NCBI GenBank assembly: GCA_003993805.1
Contig: RSEF01000019.1
Span: 2,555,766-2,619,765 of the forward strand
Source of the DNA: Himantopus leucocephalus
Taxonomy: Eukaryota; Chordata; Aves; Charadriiformes; Recurvirostridae
DNA: 64,000 nt
Direction of reading: 5' to 3'
Shown piece after piece: positions 13,501 through 25,802 of the stretch (position 1 is its first letter; every line of letters starts with the position of its first letter). A program made the translations under genes and the position numbers. The notes beneath the pieces were generated by a model. It worked only from the letters and a program-made list of their open reading frames with translations. It did no database searches and was not told the origin of the DNA.

Positions 13501-14426
13501 CCTTTAGGACAAGGACCACTTCCTCTTCCTCCCAGGTCCTCACAGTGTGAAGCTACAAAGATGGGTCTTGGCTACTGCAGAGGTGATCAGAGGAGACACA
13601 AAGACAGCTTACAAAATACTGCCATCGCAGGAAGCACAGAGACCATGCAGGAGACATTTAATATATCCTTATAAATGGAAAGATCGTTCTCTGCAGTTTT
13701 TAACCATTTCCAAGCAGGGAAATCTTCAATACACTACTTCAAAAATCTTCATTAAATAATCAAGTAGTAAAGATTAAGCTATAAAATACAGTTACTGAGC
13801 AAACTCCAAGAGTTAGGATTACTGATGAGCCTTAGAATTAAGTCTGACAGCAAGTGTTGGGGAGAAACCAGATAAAACATTTCACTCATCTATGGGTTTC
13901 CATCTGGGGCTCTTTTGGCTCCCATGACCACAAGGCCTAACAGCCTCCCAACCCTACTCTGTACATCCTCGTACTCAGCTAGAAGAGCTCCCGCTACCAT
14001 TTTGCAAAAGGAAAAACTAATAAGATTATACTCTGCTAGACTGATCCCACCTACAGTAACGCTACACCACCTCTCCTACAGGTATCTGCAAAGCACAGGA
14101 GATGGGGACGTTCCCAAAACCCTTACAGCACGTAGGGAGCTCAAGTCCCACTGAACATCAGCATTTGTGCTCTCCAGGCACATAACTTGTTTTAGCTACA
14201 GCCTTGAAGGGGCTCCTCTGCCCCAAGACAGGTTGCCAAAGCCTCCTCTACTCCTACACCTCTCTTGCAGCCAACCTAGTCAATATGACGTGAGCTAGAG
14301 AAGACATACTACTTCCACTGTTCCACTTCCCTGCATGTTCGGGGCCAGCTTTTCAAAATCTCAAGGACCTACACCCAAAAGCTTAGAATCCTATCCAAAT
14401 TTCAGAAGTCAGTATGTTAAAATAAC

Positions 14427-14444
14427 TAATAATAATAATAATAA
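14427..14444. repeat. (TAA)6 microsatellite
   Basis: Six uninterrupted TAA units running into an A-run, a typical trinucleotide simple repeat. Confidence 0.9.
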
Positions 14445-16465
14445 AAAAAGATTACTATTCAGCAAGCTTTCTTTCCTGTAAAAATCTAAAACTGGAGAAA
14501 GTGGTCACTGATTTCTCTTTGCAAAGCACCATCAACCAAACCCAAAGACTCCTGGGTACATCGGCATAGGTTAGTTCACGCAGACAAGGTACCAGCACTA
14601 GTTGGAAGCATTTGTGACTCATGGGAGAAACCTTGCGGCAAAGGGATACAGCCCATTTGATGTGCTCCCGTTTAATACCAATAAGCACCCTGGTTCGCCA
14701 ACAGCCCTTCTGAGTCTTCCAGTATCAGGAACCGGGCAACAAAACCGAACCTGTGACGTGTTCCTCTTTAAATCTTGACAACGTAGGAATTTATTAATGA
14801 GACAGATGTAGGTTTGGATTAATGTTTTTGCCTTGGTTTGGTTCTAGGAATGAGTGGTCTGAAACTGCCAGTATTAATACGATTGCTTTATTGTGTAGTT
14901 TAAATTTGGATTTTGCAGCAAAGCTGCAGAGAATTTAATTGACTCCTTTTATAGCTTAACTCTCAGCTACAACATCAATATTAGAAGAGGAAATGTCATT
15001 TCTAATTTAACTTAATTTTTAAAGAACATGTTTCTGTAACCTTTGGTACGTAGTATCTTTTTAGTTTAACTGAAAAACATCTCTTTTAAGTGATACAGTA
15101 GGGTGATATGAAAGCTGATATTCAGTTAACCCATATTTTCAAAGTAAACAAGCCCTTTTTGCATAAATGTAGGCCATCAGTCAGCTTTGGTCTAATTCCT
15201 CTGAACTAAAAAATACTATTCCAGAAAGGAAGTAACTACAGAACATTCTGTGCAGATTTGAACTAGGGTCTTTGTGTAGGCAAAGACAGTTGCTGTCACC
15301 ACAAACCATGCTACCAGCGCATGGAGTTCTCTCGATTTCAGAGACTGGGGGCATATTCATGATTTTTTAAGAGCCAACACTTTACCCTGGGATTGGAAGC
15401 TATACGTTAGCTGACTTCAATTAAAATATTTAAGCTTGGTTTTTAAATCATGCTAGCAGCTCAAGCTCAAATTCCTTACTTCTAAGGTTCTGGTCCCATG
15501 TGAATATGCAATGCACCATGATAAAGAACAGGGAAGCAAAATCAGGACATATTTGATTTAAAAGGCACATTGCAACCATTTTAAAACTAATTATCTCTTC
15601 TCAAAATACTAAAGAAGGGTAAAAACCTCCCACACTAAAGCTTAACTGGACTCCATCCAGAGCTCTCAGCCCAGGAATTCACAACATGAATGCTGTCCTT
15701 TTTTAAAACCTAAACTTCGTGTTCAGTTTGATTTCTCCTAGCTATATCTTTAAGATGGCATCCTTAAAAGAGATATTTAACAAACATAACATGAAGTAAG
15801 CTCACATCAAGTTTTGATGAAAAAGAATAGTCTAACCTTTTCTATGCTTTTGCAATTACTGCCTCTCTCAGTTCCATTTTTCTCTCCTTTATTAACAATC
15901 GCCTTTAAATAAGGTAACCATAGCAATGCTTTTCAACCTTGATGTCTTTTGTTTAGTTTGCTTGAAGACAAAGTCACAACATAATTTTCATCAACAACTC
16001 TTATGACAAACTTAACTTCAACACTAAGACACTATTTAAAGTAAGGTATGAGACGGAGGGGGGTTCCGCAGAAAATAATAATTTACCTTTTGCTTTAAAG
16101 AAATAGAACACACAGTGTCTGTTAGTACAACGTACTTACCTCGATATTGGAGCCGATTTGAGTTCTCCTAAACTTTTTTCAGTCTGCTGATATATACAGA
16201 CATATACGATATAATCGGAGTGAGAAATTGAATTCTGTTGTCCATTATCAGTTCCTTCATGTCTACGATAGGACAGTGTTCATAGGGTCACAGAACACAC
16301 TATGCCCAGGTACTTCCCATGTACTGATGGCAACAAGTCAGCAAAAACAAGCTTGAAAGATCAGTACGCCCTTGCACAAAGACTAAAGGGGTCCAAGGAT
16401 AGTATTAGCCATTTCACTGGCTTTGAGAAAAACGCAAAGACCTCTAGCAGTAACTACATTAAATT

Positions 16466-16490
16466 AAAAAAAAAAAAAAAAAAAANAAAA
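16466..16490. repeat. poly-A tract with an ambiguous base
   Basis: Twenty A, then one N at 16486, then four more A. The N probably marks a length the assembler could not resolve in the homopolymer or a contig join inside it. There is no clear retroposed gene body next to it. Confidence 0.85.
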
Positions 16491-19400
16491 TCAATTCAGC
16501 TAATTCTTTTCAGGACGGACATAAGGTAAATCACATATTAACTCTCCTTCCGTATGGCTCCTGTGCTGCACAAAATCCGAGAGGTTTGAGGAAGTCTTAC
16601 TTTGACTTGGTCCTGGCTACGCATATGTACTCTTTACAAACTCATTAGGTAACATTCAGTACCTATAATCACAATCTGACTTAAAAATTGCATTCCCAAC
16701 ATAAATTTTGACCAAAAATATGCTTAAAATTCTACCTGACAGAATACACTGCACAGCTCAAATGTACCGGGTATTCCCACCAAGAATATTTTGGATTAAA
16801 TTATAAGAGTGGAAATGCCATCTGGGGAAAAAAAAAAATAAATCGTAACAATATAGAAATCCTTGTTTTATTTGAAAACACCTCACTGGTTACCTCCAAA
16901 CTAAAGGTTACCATAGGAATGTATAAACATCCGTCAGTCTTCTTTTTATTCCCCTGAGGCTGTATCAGTCCCACCACACAGTCCTTCTGGGTCTCAGACA
17001 TGGTCCTACACAAAACAAACCATTGCTGCAGTTCTGTATCGATTCAGGAACTGGACTCTGGCCTACTTCTACTGGCCGTAACGCAGAAATGCCTCGTCTT
17101 TGACAGAAGCAGGAATGTTACTTTAAACTCTTTCCCTCCTACAGGTGGTATGTTGTTAGGTCATATAAACACCTACACTCAGATCTAACTTAAGCCGTTG
17201 CCTTTGAGAACTGCTCGTGTACATAAATTAACTTGCGATTAAATGCATGCAGACCAGGACCTGAGAATCATTTATAATATTGGTTCTGCCCAAGAAAAGT
17301 TAAGTGAAAGAGACACTATTTCCAGCATTAATGTTGGAAAGATGGACCCTGCTACGTGTTTTAGTACCCATTTCTCCTGAAATTATCAATACTATCACAT
17401 TATCATTCAGATCTGATCTTTCTACAAAGACTCTTTACTGACCTCTAGAAAATCCCTACTCAGCTGTACTCTTATCCTTCAGACCAGTCACTTCCTTCAG
17501 CGGCAGGGTTCTTCTACACACTTGGAGGCCTCCTCTCTAATCAAATTACTCATCACAGTCATCTAAAATCCACTGAAAGTGATAGACTTCATACAGGATT
17601 TTCAAAGGCTTTGGATCAGACCACCACACTGACAGCAAAACCTGTATGACATATCTGACAGTCTGGACAAAGTTTTCTTGTAGTTTTTCCAAGGGAAGAG
17701 AGATTCAATGGCTCTTTCCAAAGGGATTTGTTTCTCACTCCTCCTAGTAAGATGCTTACTACTCTGTAGGCTGCACAAAATATTTTGCTCAGGCAACTTG
17801 CTCTTGCCAGTGGAGACCCCAGTGTTTAATCATAATACGCAATCATCCACAATACACATGGGCTGCTACTACATTTTGTAATTGCATGCAAAACAGAACC
17901 TAACAACTGCAACATTTGTATTTATTTTGCTTTTTCCCTGCAATGTCCCTACTTCTCTCTTGTATGTCATGTTCTTACCTCCAAGCAAAAGTGCCAAGTA
18001 CATTTAATACCGGCAATTCCCCAGGATTATATTTTTTTAAAATAAATCAGATATTCTGCGCTTACAGCCCATTTGTCTCATCTCCCTCCCTCTGGCAACA
18101 GCAACGGCGAGTGGAAAGCTGAGACACCAAAGCTGGTTTCCTGCAGCAAAGCTCAGTGCCAGCCGTTGTTCTAGCAGCACATACCTGCTTGACAGTGCAC
18201 ACATTCATCACCTCTGAATGTTCTCCTTCCCTCCAGGGTGACAGCTCTGAAAAGCCACCCTCTCACCATACTCATCAAACGGCCAAAACCTTTCTGCTAC
18301 AGCCACAGTAATCTAAACAACTCAAAGATACCAGCTCTCAGCAAACAACTGAATCTACATACCAGCCTCCCCAGTGTGTAGCAGCTTTCCACCATCTCTT
18401 TTTCCCTTTACCTTCTGTTGAAAAAACCTTGAGAAACTTGCTTGTGCCGTGGGGATGTTTGTATCTTTTCTCTCTCTCACTGGTCAAAATCTGGTTTCCT
18501 ATGAAGAACTGCAAGGATGAAAGGAAAATAAAACAGTGAGAGTAGGGAACTTAGCTCTGCTCCTTCCCTGCCTCTCTGGAGGCAATAGCATTGATCCTTC
18601 TGTGGTGGTGGATGATTAGCACATACATGAATCCTCTAGGTTTTCATACAGAGGAGAAAATGTTCATTTTGGATCTCTTGCAAGGCTCATTACTAAACCA
18701 TGGCCTGCAAGCTTGTTTCAGACTGAGGGAAAACAGAACAAAGCAAAAAACAATGCCTTGTCCCTGAGAATAACATGGATAGCACAGAGTGCCTGCCAAA
18801 GGCATCACCAACTGAGCTGAGATGGCCCGAGGCCGCCATCTGACACTGGGTTTTGGCTTTTGCCAGGCCTGCCACAAAGAGGATTGAACACTTTGCCTTT
18901 TACTGGAGACAGTGGGACAGAAACGTCTCAGTTTGCCAATCCTGACAATATCTGGCATTTCTCTCAAACCACCTGCACTTGAAGGTTCAGAAACTACGCA
19001 AAGGAAAAGAATACCCTAATTTGCAGTACCACTCACAGCAAACAATCTCAGGATTACAAGTTTTTAAAACCACCCCCAGACTCCTATACAACCTTTGTGG
19101 ATTAAGATTCGGTTGAAGGGAAGGACGTGGACATGAGTGCAAGCCCTGACTGCCATCTCTGATCAAAACAAAACCAGAACACGATGCCCAACACTCACAG
19201 GACCACCAGAAGAAACTCAGAACAGTGGTTTGTGTCCAAGGAGAAGGATTTGTAGGGTATTTTTCTCATGGCTCCCACCAAACAAGGCTTTGGGAGAAAC
19301 AAAAGGCACTTGGCATCACATACAGGCCACCCACTGGGCACAGATCACTGACCATCTCACTGATGTACTCCTAAACCAAGGCATCTTCTTCACCTGAAAC

Positions 19401-19525
19401 CCAGGGCATTTCACCTAATGCCAGATTGGAAACCTCTTATTATTCTTGTGTTTCAAATGATTTTATAAAATTTCCCCTAATTTCAATTGGGGGGGGGGAA
19501 TCTTGCTTTCCATATATGGTGTATG

Positions 19526-19576
19526 TATAAGGTATATAGCATATAAGGTATATTCCTATTCATATATTTGAATAGG
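19526..19576. repeat. AT-rich direct repeat and small hairpin
   Basis: TATAAGGTATAT occurs at 19526-19537 and again at 19542-19553, a 16-base period. Directly after it CCTATTCA (19555-19562) and TGAATAGG (19569-19576) form a perfect 8-bp inverted repeat with a 6-base loop. It reads as simple AT-rich sequence and no function is claimed. Confidence 0.7.
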
Positions 19577-21444
19577 ACAACAATCAAAACATTAATTAAG
19601 ACTGAACTTCGAACAATTTACACTTTCATCTGTGTAGGTGCACTTTTATGGTCATTACCTGTCTTAATTCTAAGTTCTTGTTTTCAATAGGTCTTTCTTC
19701 TCTACAGCAGAACAATCAAATATTTCCTAGAGATTAAAAAGAGATATATATCATGTACCACACATGGCGACTAATAGTACAGTGAGACCAAAATTCAAAC
19801 ATGCATATCTGAATCAACATTTTGACTTCCTGGTCAAGCTCACCTTAATTCGCGTGCAACAAACAGCATGTCTTATACTACAGGGATTTAAAACAGTAGA
19901 GATTCATGTTGTGTCTCAAGTTGATTTACGTATAAGTAATATTTTATTTACTTTAGAAAAATGAGTATTTTACTCTATTTAACACCGGAGGGGGTAATGC
20001 AGTTTTTAATTAATTTACTGTTTTGGCTTTTTTAATGTCAAGAAAACAAATGAAGCAATATAAAAATAACAGCAAAACAGCTAACATGGGGGTCTATAAT
20101 GTAACCATAAAAGGAGCACTTTCAAAGCACTTGCAAAGTTCCAGCCACATGATTCCCATTAACTGTAATGAGCACTGGACAGATAAATTCACACATGTTG
20201 CTTTGAAGATTTATACTAAATTGGCCTCATCTTTGTTAGCACTAAAGGAATACTGATGCTATACAATATAAAAGAGAAATCTTTCAATTTGCCCCCTGCA
20301 ATTTTCTTCATTATCAACAGAATTCTCCAGTAGCCAGTCGTACTACAGATTCATAATCTTTCCAATTTTACAGACAGTTAAAAATATTAACTATAGCACA
20401 ACAGTCAATCTCTGCAGAATATACTGCTAAAATGCTCCTTTGTTTACAACACAGGCCCAGCTAGTTGTGCTCTGAAGCACATCAAAGGCCTGAACAAGTG
20501 GAACAGCATGGGGAGAGCGCTGCTGCTGTAGAAGCCAATCCATATTACCTTGCCAAATCTTTAATTGCTATGCACGTACATTTGGCTTGATCTTGCGCTG
20601 CTTTGAAGTAAAGATATTAGCTTCAATTAATCCCAAAATGACCTCAAGTTATGGGCTTTGGAAAAAAAAAAAAAAAAGAGGAAAAACAGAAAATGGCACA
20701 GGAGCAATGTGAGCTGCTTGCCCAATTATTTCCTTCTTTTTCCCCCTTTCTCTTCTTGTGTCTTTAAGGATAGGGTTTAGTATTCATGGACGATGCTAAA
20801 CAGACCCTGCAAATAAAGCTTCTTCTCTACTCACCAAGAGCAGCCTCCAGCTGTGCAAGCGGGTATCTCCCCACCAGCATTCCTCAGACCCGCACAGTGC
20901 TCTGTTGCCATTCGAGCTGCTGGCCTGTACTTGAGAGGTGGCAAGTGTATCACACCACCCTGGAGCTGATACAAACAATCCAATGTAAACAACTGTAAAT
21001 CGTGGAGAGAAAACCCAAGAATCCATGGATCCAAAACTCTTGCTTCACCTAAAGGACTTTCCAAATGAAGAAGAATTTACTGATGTTACGCGAGCAAGCC
21101 AGCTACCAAAGGGGAATAAAGGGCTGTACTGTTACTAGTGCTGACAAAAGCCCTTGTCACCATCTTCCTACCTACCATTTTCAAACCAAAAAAGTTCAGT
21201 GTTTCCAAAATTATTCATTGCAGGGTTTTACGGAGAGGACACATCAACACTATTAGTATCCAGACACTCATACTGAAAAATCTAGATACTACTTTGCCTA
21301 ACACTGGGGAAAAAAACTCCCAATCCACCAGAAATTCTAAGGTCTCAAACAACATTCCTATGCCAAATTACATCAGAAATCAAAACTGCAAGCATGTGCT
21401 CTCTGACAACATGCAAAGGTTACATCCTTCAAAAGATAAGGCCT

Positions 21445-21784
21445 TTAAGCCTCCCAGTACCTAAAGGGGACCTACAGGAGAGCTGGGGAGGGACTTTTTA
21501 CAAGGGCACGTAGTGACGGGATGAGGGGGAATGGCTCCAAACTGGAAGAGGGGAGATTTAGATTAGCTATCAGGAAGAAATTTTTCACTCTGAGGGTGGT
21601 GAGACACTGGCGCAGGTTGCCCAGAGAAGCTGTGGCTGCCCCATCCCTGGAGGTGTTCAAGGCCAGGTTGGACGGGGCTTGGAGCAACCTGGGCTGGTGG
21701 GAGGTGTCCCTGCCCAGGGCAGGGGGTTAGAACTAGATGACCTTTAAGGTCCCTTCCAATCTAAACCATTCAACGATTCTATAA
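21445..21784 (+). mobile_element. CR1 LINE, 5'-truncated 3' end
   Basis: This is the last ~340 bp of a CR1 non-LTR retrotransposon in plus orientation. It contains the well-known avian CR1 end of ORF2 and 3' region: the GGTTGCCCAGAGAAGCTGTGG block, then the GTGTCCCTGCCCAGGGCAGGG block, then a degenerate ATTCTATA octamer tail. The remains of ORF2 read open from 21521 to 21730, including the family-typical [11 protein letters not shown] segment. CR1 inserts without target duplications and is usually 5'-truncated, as here. It is close in sequence to the 3' end of the element at 39007-41640, so both probably belong to one relatively young subfamily. Confidence 0.95.
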
Positions 21785-22779
21785 ACAAAAAAAAGCCCCA
21801 ACCCACAACCCAAAGCACTACAAAGAAGCAATTCTTGGATGCCTTTTGCTTCTGCTATTGCCATATATCCAGCTCAAACTACTGGTTCTGCCCCTCAGTT
21901 TAACAAATCCCGTACTGGGGAGTGCCTTCAGAGCCCAGTAGGTCTTTTTCTTCAGGATGGCACCTTCACAAGAAAAAAAATAATTTTTGTATTTTAAAAC
22001 AAGTAGTAAAACTGAACATGTCTGACACTCCCCTCACTTTATTCTGTATCCAGGCACGTGAAAAGCACACACCTTGTGACTGCAAACACCACTCTCCTCG
22101 TAGCAAGAATAATTGCCTACTTAAGATTTCCGCTGGTTTTCCTGCATGCATTTTCCTTAGTTGGAAATTTTTTTTGTTTTTTAATGTGATGACATTTTTG
22201 CGCTATTCCTTCTGACACATCAGATGTAAACGTTACTGAACCAGACTCACATTTCATAGTTTTCTCCAAATCAAAAGACTGCTGAACTACTTAGAGTTAT
22301 CTCTGTGTCAGCACATTCCCTCGAGTGCAATATTGTCTTTTTCCCTTGTCAGTTAATTTGTTCATCACAACACAAGTTTATTGAAAGCACTCTGAGTCTT
22401 AATTAGTGCTCTTTAGTTGCTGTTTCCCATAACTGCTGTGTCTCAGTATCAAATGCCGTGGAGCAGAATTAAGAAGAAATTTCATTATACCCATGGCTTA
22501 AACATGAAATATTATAAGTATCTGTAGCAACATACTTGCAACTAACTTCAAGCCCTGAAATTAAAATATTTACAGCTGGAAAAAACCCCAAACCTCCTTG
22601 CAATTATACATGCAGAGACATACCCATTCTCAGAAAGTCTCCACAAAGCCAGGAACTTTTCAATTTACTAACACAGAAGGAGGAAGAGTCTTATCTTGGG
22701 TCACTAACATCTGTCAACCATTAAACCAGACAACTCTGCCCTACAGACAGTTTCCTAAACAACGCACGTGATGTTAAAA
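21785..22779. other. gene-free stretch between two CR1 copies
   Basis: AT-rich sequence with no recognised gene or repeat family. The older CR1 fragment downstream could begin somewhat earlier than the boundary chosen, because its 3' end is too mutated to place exactly. Confidence 0.5.
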
Positions 22780-23730
22780 GCTCCTACCTACATTGCCATT
22801 GACTCTCCCACCAGCGAACTGTTCCAGAACTGCTACTCTAAACCGCCCTAAATGTGAGAAACCTTTTCCTAAAAGAAGTCTAAATCTACGTTTGTCAATT
22901 TATGTGCCCTTAGTCTTACCCACTGTTGTCTATGGCATTTAATAATTTTCCCCTTTCTTCAGCCTTCTCTCCTGACACATTACAGACAATGATCCTGTCT
23001 CAGTCCTCATTCTGCAAGGCAGAACAAGCCCAGTCTTCTCGCTTCATCTCCGAAGTCACGCTCCCTGATCCTCCTGGTAGTATGCTCTGTAGCTCTTCCC
23101 GTATTAATTCATTTTTCTTGAATACAGGTGACCAGACTTGAGCACAGAACGCCAGACACGGCTCACCCACGCCTCATACAGCAGCAGGATAAACACTGTG
23201 GTTGTACTATCAATGATTTGCTGCACGTACTGCAGAATTGCTCTGGTCTTCCTCTCCAGATACTTCCAAATTACAAGACCCACCTCATAAATGAAATCTT
23301 TATTAGTAGCCCCTAATCATTCACTTGAATTTTATACTAATAAATTTCATAGTCTGTTATTTCAGTCCCTAAGACCACCCCCTGCTTGCAGTGTGATGTT
23401 CTGGGTTTTGCCCTATATGACAAAGCTCCCCAAGATTGCACCATCAGTAAATAACGGAACTTCTAATTCATTCCTATTGTAATTACAGTTAGTCACACAT
23501 TGTTTTGGGTGGCGTTCCAGCTTAATCTCCCCCCAGCCCAGTATCTCTCTTAACATCACAAAATGGGGTTGTTTTCTAGCTGGTTCCCTGTATCAATTTC
23601 CAGGTTAACTAATAATTTCCCACGCGGCTCTGTAGCTAATGCCTTACTCAAATCCAAACAGATTAGATCTTGGAGACTCTAAAATCCCTTCATGGCTTTG
23701 AAAATGACACCAACAAGACCTTATGGTTAA
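22780..23730 (-). mobile_element. ancient, heavily mutated CR1-type LINE fragment
   Basis: The plus strand here reads as the complement of a CR1 3' half that has decayed extensively. In order there are a degraded 'GTTCCAG...CTACTCT' 3' segment near 22820, a 'GCAGAACAAGCCCAGTCTTCTC' region near 23020, a 'GAATACAGGTGACCAGACTTGAGCACAG' region near 23120, and a reverse-transcriptase palm segment near 23590-23680. On the minus strand the last of these translates around LDLSKAL at 23637-23657, where CR1 normally has LDxxKAFDTVPH; the catalytic-strand context is thus recognisable but the motif is mutated. No open frame survives. The pattern fits the older CR1 lineages shared by birds, turtles and crocodilians better than the young copies elsewhere in this window. 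Both boundaries are approximate. Confidence 0.72.
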
Positions 23731-25758
23731 TGCTTTTTTTTTTTATTTTAATTATGAGCTTTGTTGAATATGAGAAGAGAACAGTCTTTCATGTTTCTCT
23801 GCTCTTGTGATATGACTGAGAGCTCTCCCTGTAATGAATCTTGGGGCTGTAGGTGAGGGAGCCTGAGCATAAGGTGGAGGTAAATCAACCACTTTTTCCT
23901 TTATAAAAAATGTTCTACTTTCTGAGCTCTGCTGCTCTTGGTCAAAAGCTCCAAAGCTGCAATGACTGCCAATGAAAGGTTTTAGAGGTACAGGGCAATT
24001 TTTAATTCCAATGAAATACAATAGATGGATAGAGTGGGAGTAACTGGTCCCCACTCTCTCAAATCCTGGCAGCTGCAGTACCCCTTGGAGCTGCAAGCAA
24101 AAAGCCTCTCCTGGATCAGAGTAATTGATGTGATCTCAGAGTGCTCGAAAACTTGACCCTGACCGTTCCCTTCTCCTTCGTCCTACCCGCATACATTGAA
24201 TTCCTAAATACCTGCATCCATGGAAGAGAGATACCCAATTATTCGGGCTTGCATGAAACACTGGTAACTTGACTGCCTTAAGACAGCCAAGTAACACTGG
24301 AGGAGCACAGGCTGGTGTAGATTTACAGTAGCATGGCACAATGAGGATTTTTTGTGATGCCCCACACACTAGTTTGCATCACATGAAGCAGCGATGCTGC
24401 CATATCCATGCTGGCTGAACGCTATGAGGCAGACAATTCACACAAAGGGTGGAAAAAAATATATAAGCTCTTGGACCAAGACTCTGCAGCATAGGAACTT
24501 GCATACCGCAGACTCTTCTCTACAGCCACGTGAGTTAGTAATAACTGTATTATTTCTCCTTCCAAACTTGGTCATCACATGTTGCTTATACGCAACAGTA
24601 TCTTGAAGCCCAAAACATGGCTAAGGATCCAACTATGCTGAACTTACACAACAAAGAACAAGAAGATATAGCAAGTATAACTTCAAACAATTTTGAAAGA
24701 AATTTAAAAGAAATTTGAATTAGCCTAAAAAAAATACATAACCCTTGAAAAAAATGCTTTCAAATGGTTCTATATTTCAATGCTTTAAAACAATCACATG
24801 AAAAAAATGAGATAAAGCAGCTGATGCGAGACCTCCTCTGACTCGATCTTCTTTAACAGCAGAAGAAACTTCAGACTGAGAAGAGTGAGAGCCAGTTTTA
24901 CACTCCCCTTGGGTTTACTTTAGTAAAGGAATTACAGACACAGAATTTTCGTTAGGTGGCTTAGTTTAACAGACAACATGTTTCCTGAGATTTATGAAGT
25001 ATTTTGTATGTACGGTTATGCTATTCCCATTAATTTTAGTATGTTGCTGAGGAAATGTGTAGTTTACCAATCACATCATCATCAAAATCCTCCTTTCCCC
25101 AAGCACAAATTTAGTAAATCATACCTGTAATTTAATTCTTAATCAAGAGGCCCTTGAGTCTGACTCCCAAGACTCACTTTATGGATTTTGTTATGCATGG
25201 TATGAAAATGAAGCAGAAATTCTAGACTTTGATCTGCTCTGGGTTCATGCCCCTGTTTTCTGCCTTTCCACCATTATGAATCCAAAAGAAAACACTATCT
25301 GGTATTCATGTTCCAGTTCTGAAGAAATGAACTTTCAATAGAAAATATTGGCTGCAATAAGGATGCAAACAGCATCAATAGTTCCAAGCCTGAGCAAGCT
25401 CCTTGGTTCTAACGTCCTGTGCCCGGAATTGAAAACAGGATTTTGAAACAAATTTTGCCTTGCCATTGAAAACAAGAGATGACAGCTATGCCTGGGCAAA
25501 TTAAGTGTGGGAGGCTTATTTGCAAGGAAAAAAAAAACAACCCAAACCTGCAATTTTTTAGCCCAAAAATCAGATTGGAATCCGTGAACCATACTCAGCT
25601 ATTTTTAAAAGGATAATTAATTCAGTTGGTCACTCCATAAATGAAATATTTTCCTTACTTGATCCAAAACTATGTTACACTGAAAAACATACACGTGCAT
25701 CTACTTATGCCTAGGAGAGCAAAGGGGGAAATCAGCTGAAAATAAACCAAATTATTTA

Positions 25759-25802
25759 CTTCCCCCCCAAGATTTCTTTTAGCAATTTTTTTGGGGGGGA
25801 AG
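25759..25802. repeat. 12-bp inverted repeat with C7/G7 arms
   Basis: CTTCCCCCCCAA at 25759-25770 is the exact complement of TTGGGGGGGAAG at 25791-25802, with a 20-base T-rich loop. A further G6 run follows at 25803-25807 and beyond. The arms would form a strong GC hairpin in single-stranded DNA or RNA. No terminator or regulatory role is implied in a vertebrate genome. Confidence 0.8.

Larger units (their letters stand above)
10576..21444. other. gene-free stretch
   Basis: No gene is recognised. The stretch holds a (TAA)6 microsatellite at 14427-14444, an A20 run abutting an N at 16466-16486, a G10 run at 19489-19498, an AT-rich patch with a small hairpin at 19526-19576 and an A16 run at 20662-20677. 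The area about 14100-14400 contains phrases reminiscent of old amniote interspersed repeats, but I could not fix a family or boundaries. Confidence 0.55.

Noticed and set aside
14100..14400. Possible ancient amniote interspersed repeat
   Set aside because: Phrases such as GCCAGCTTTTCAAAATCTC are suggestive, but I could not establish a family, an orientation or boundaries by eye.
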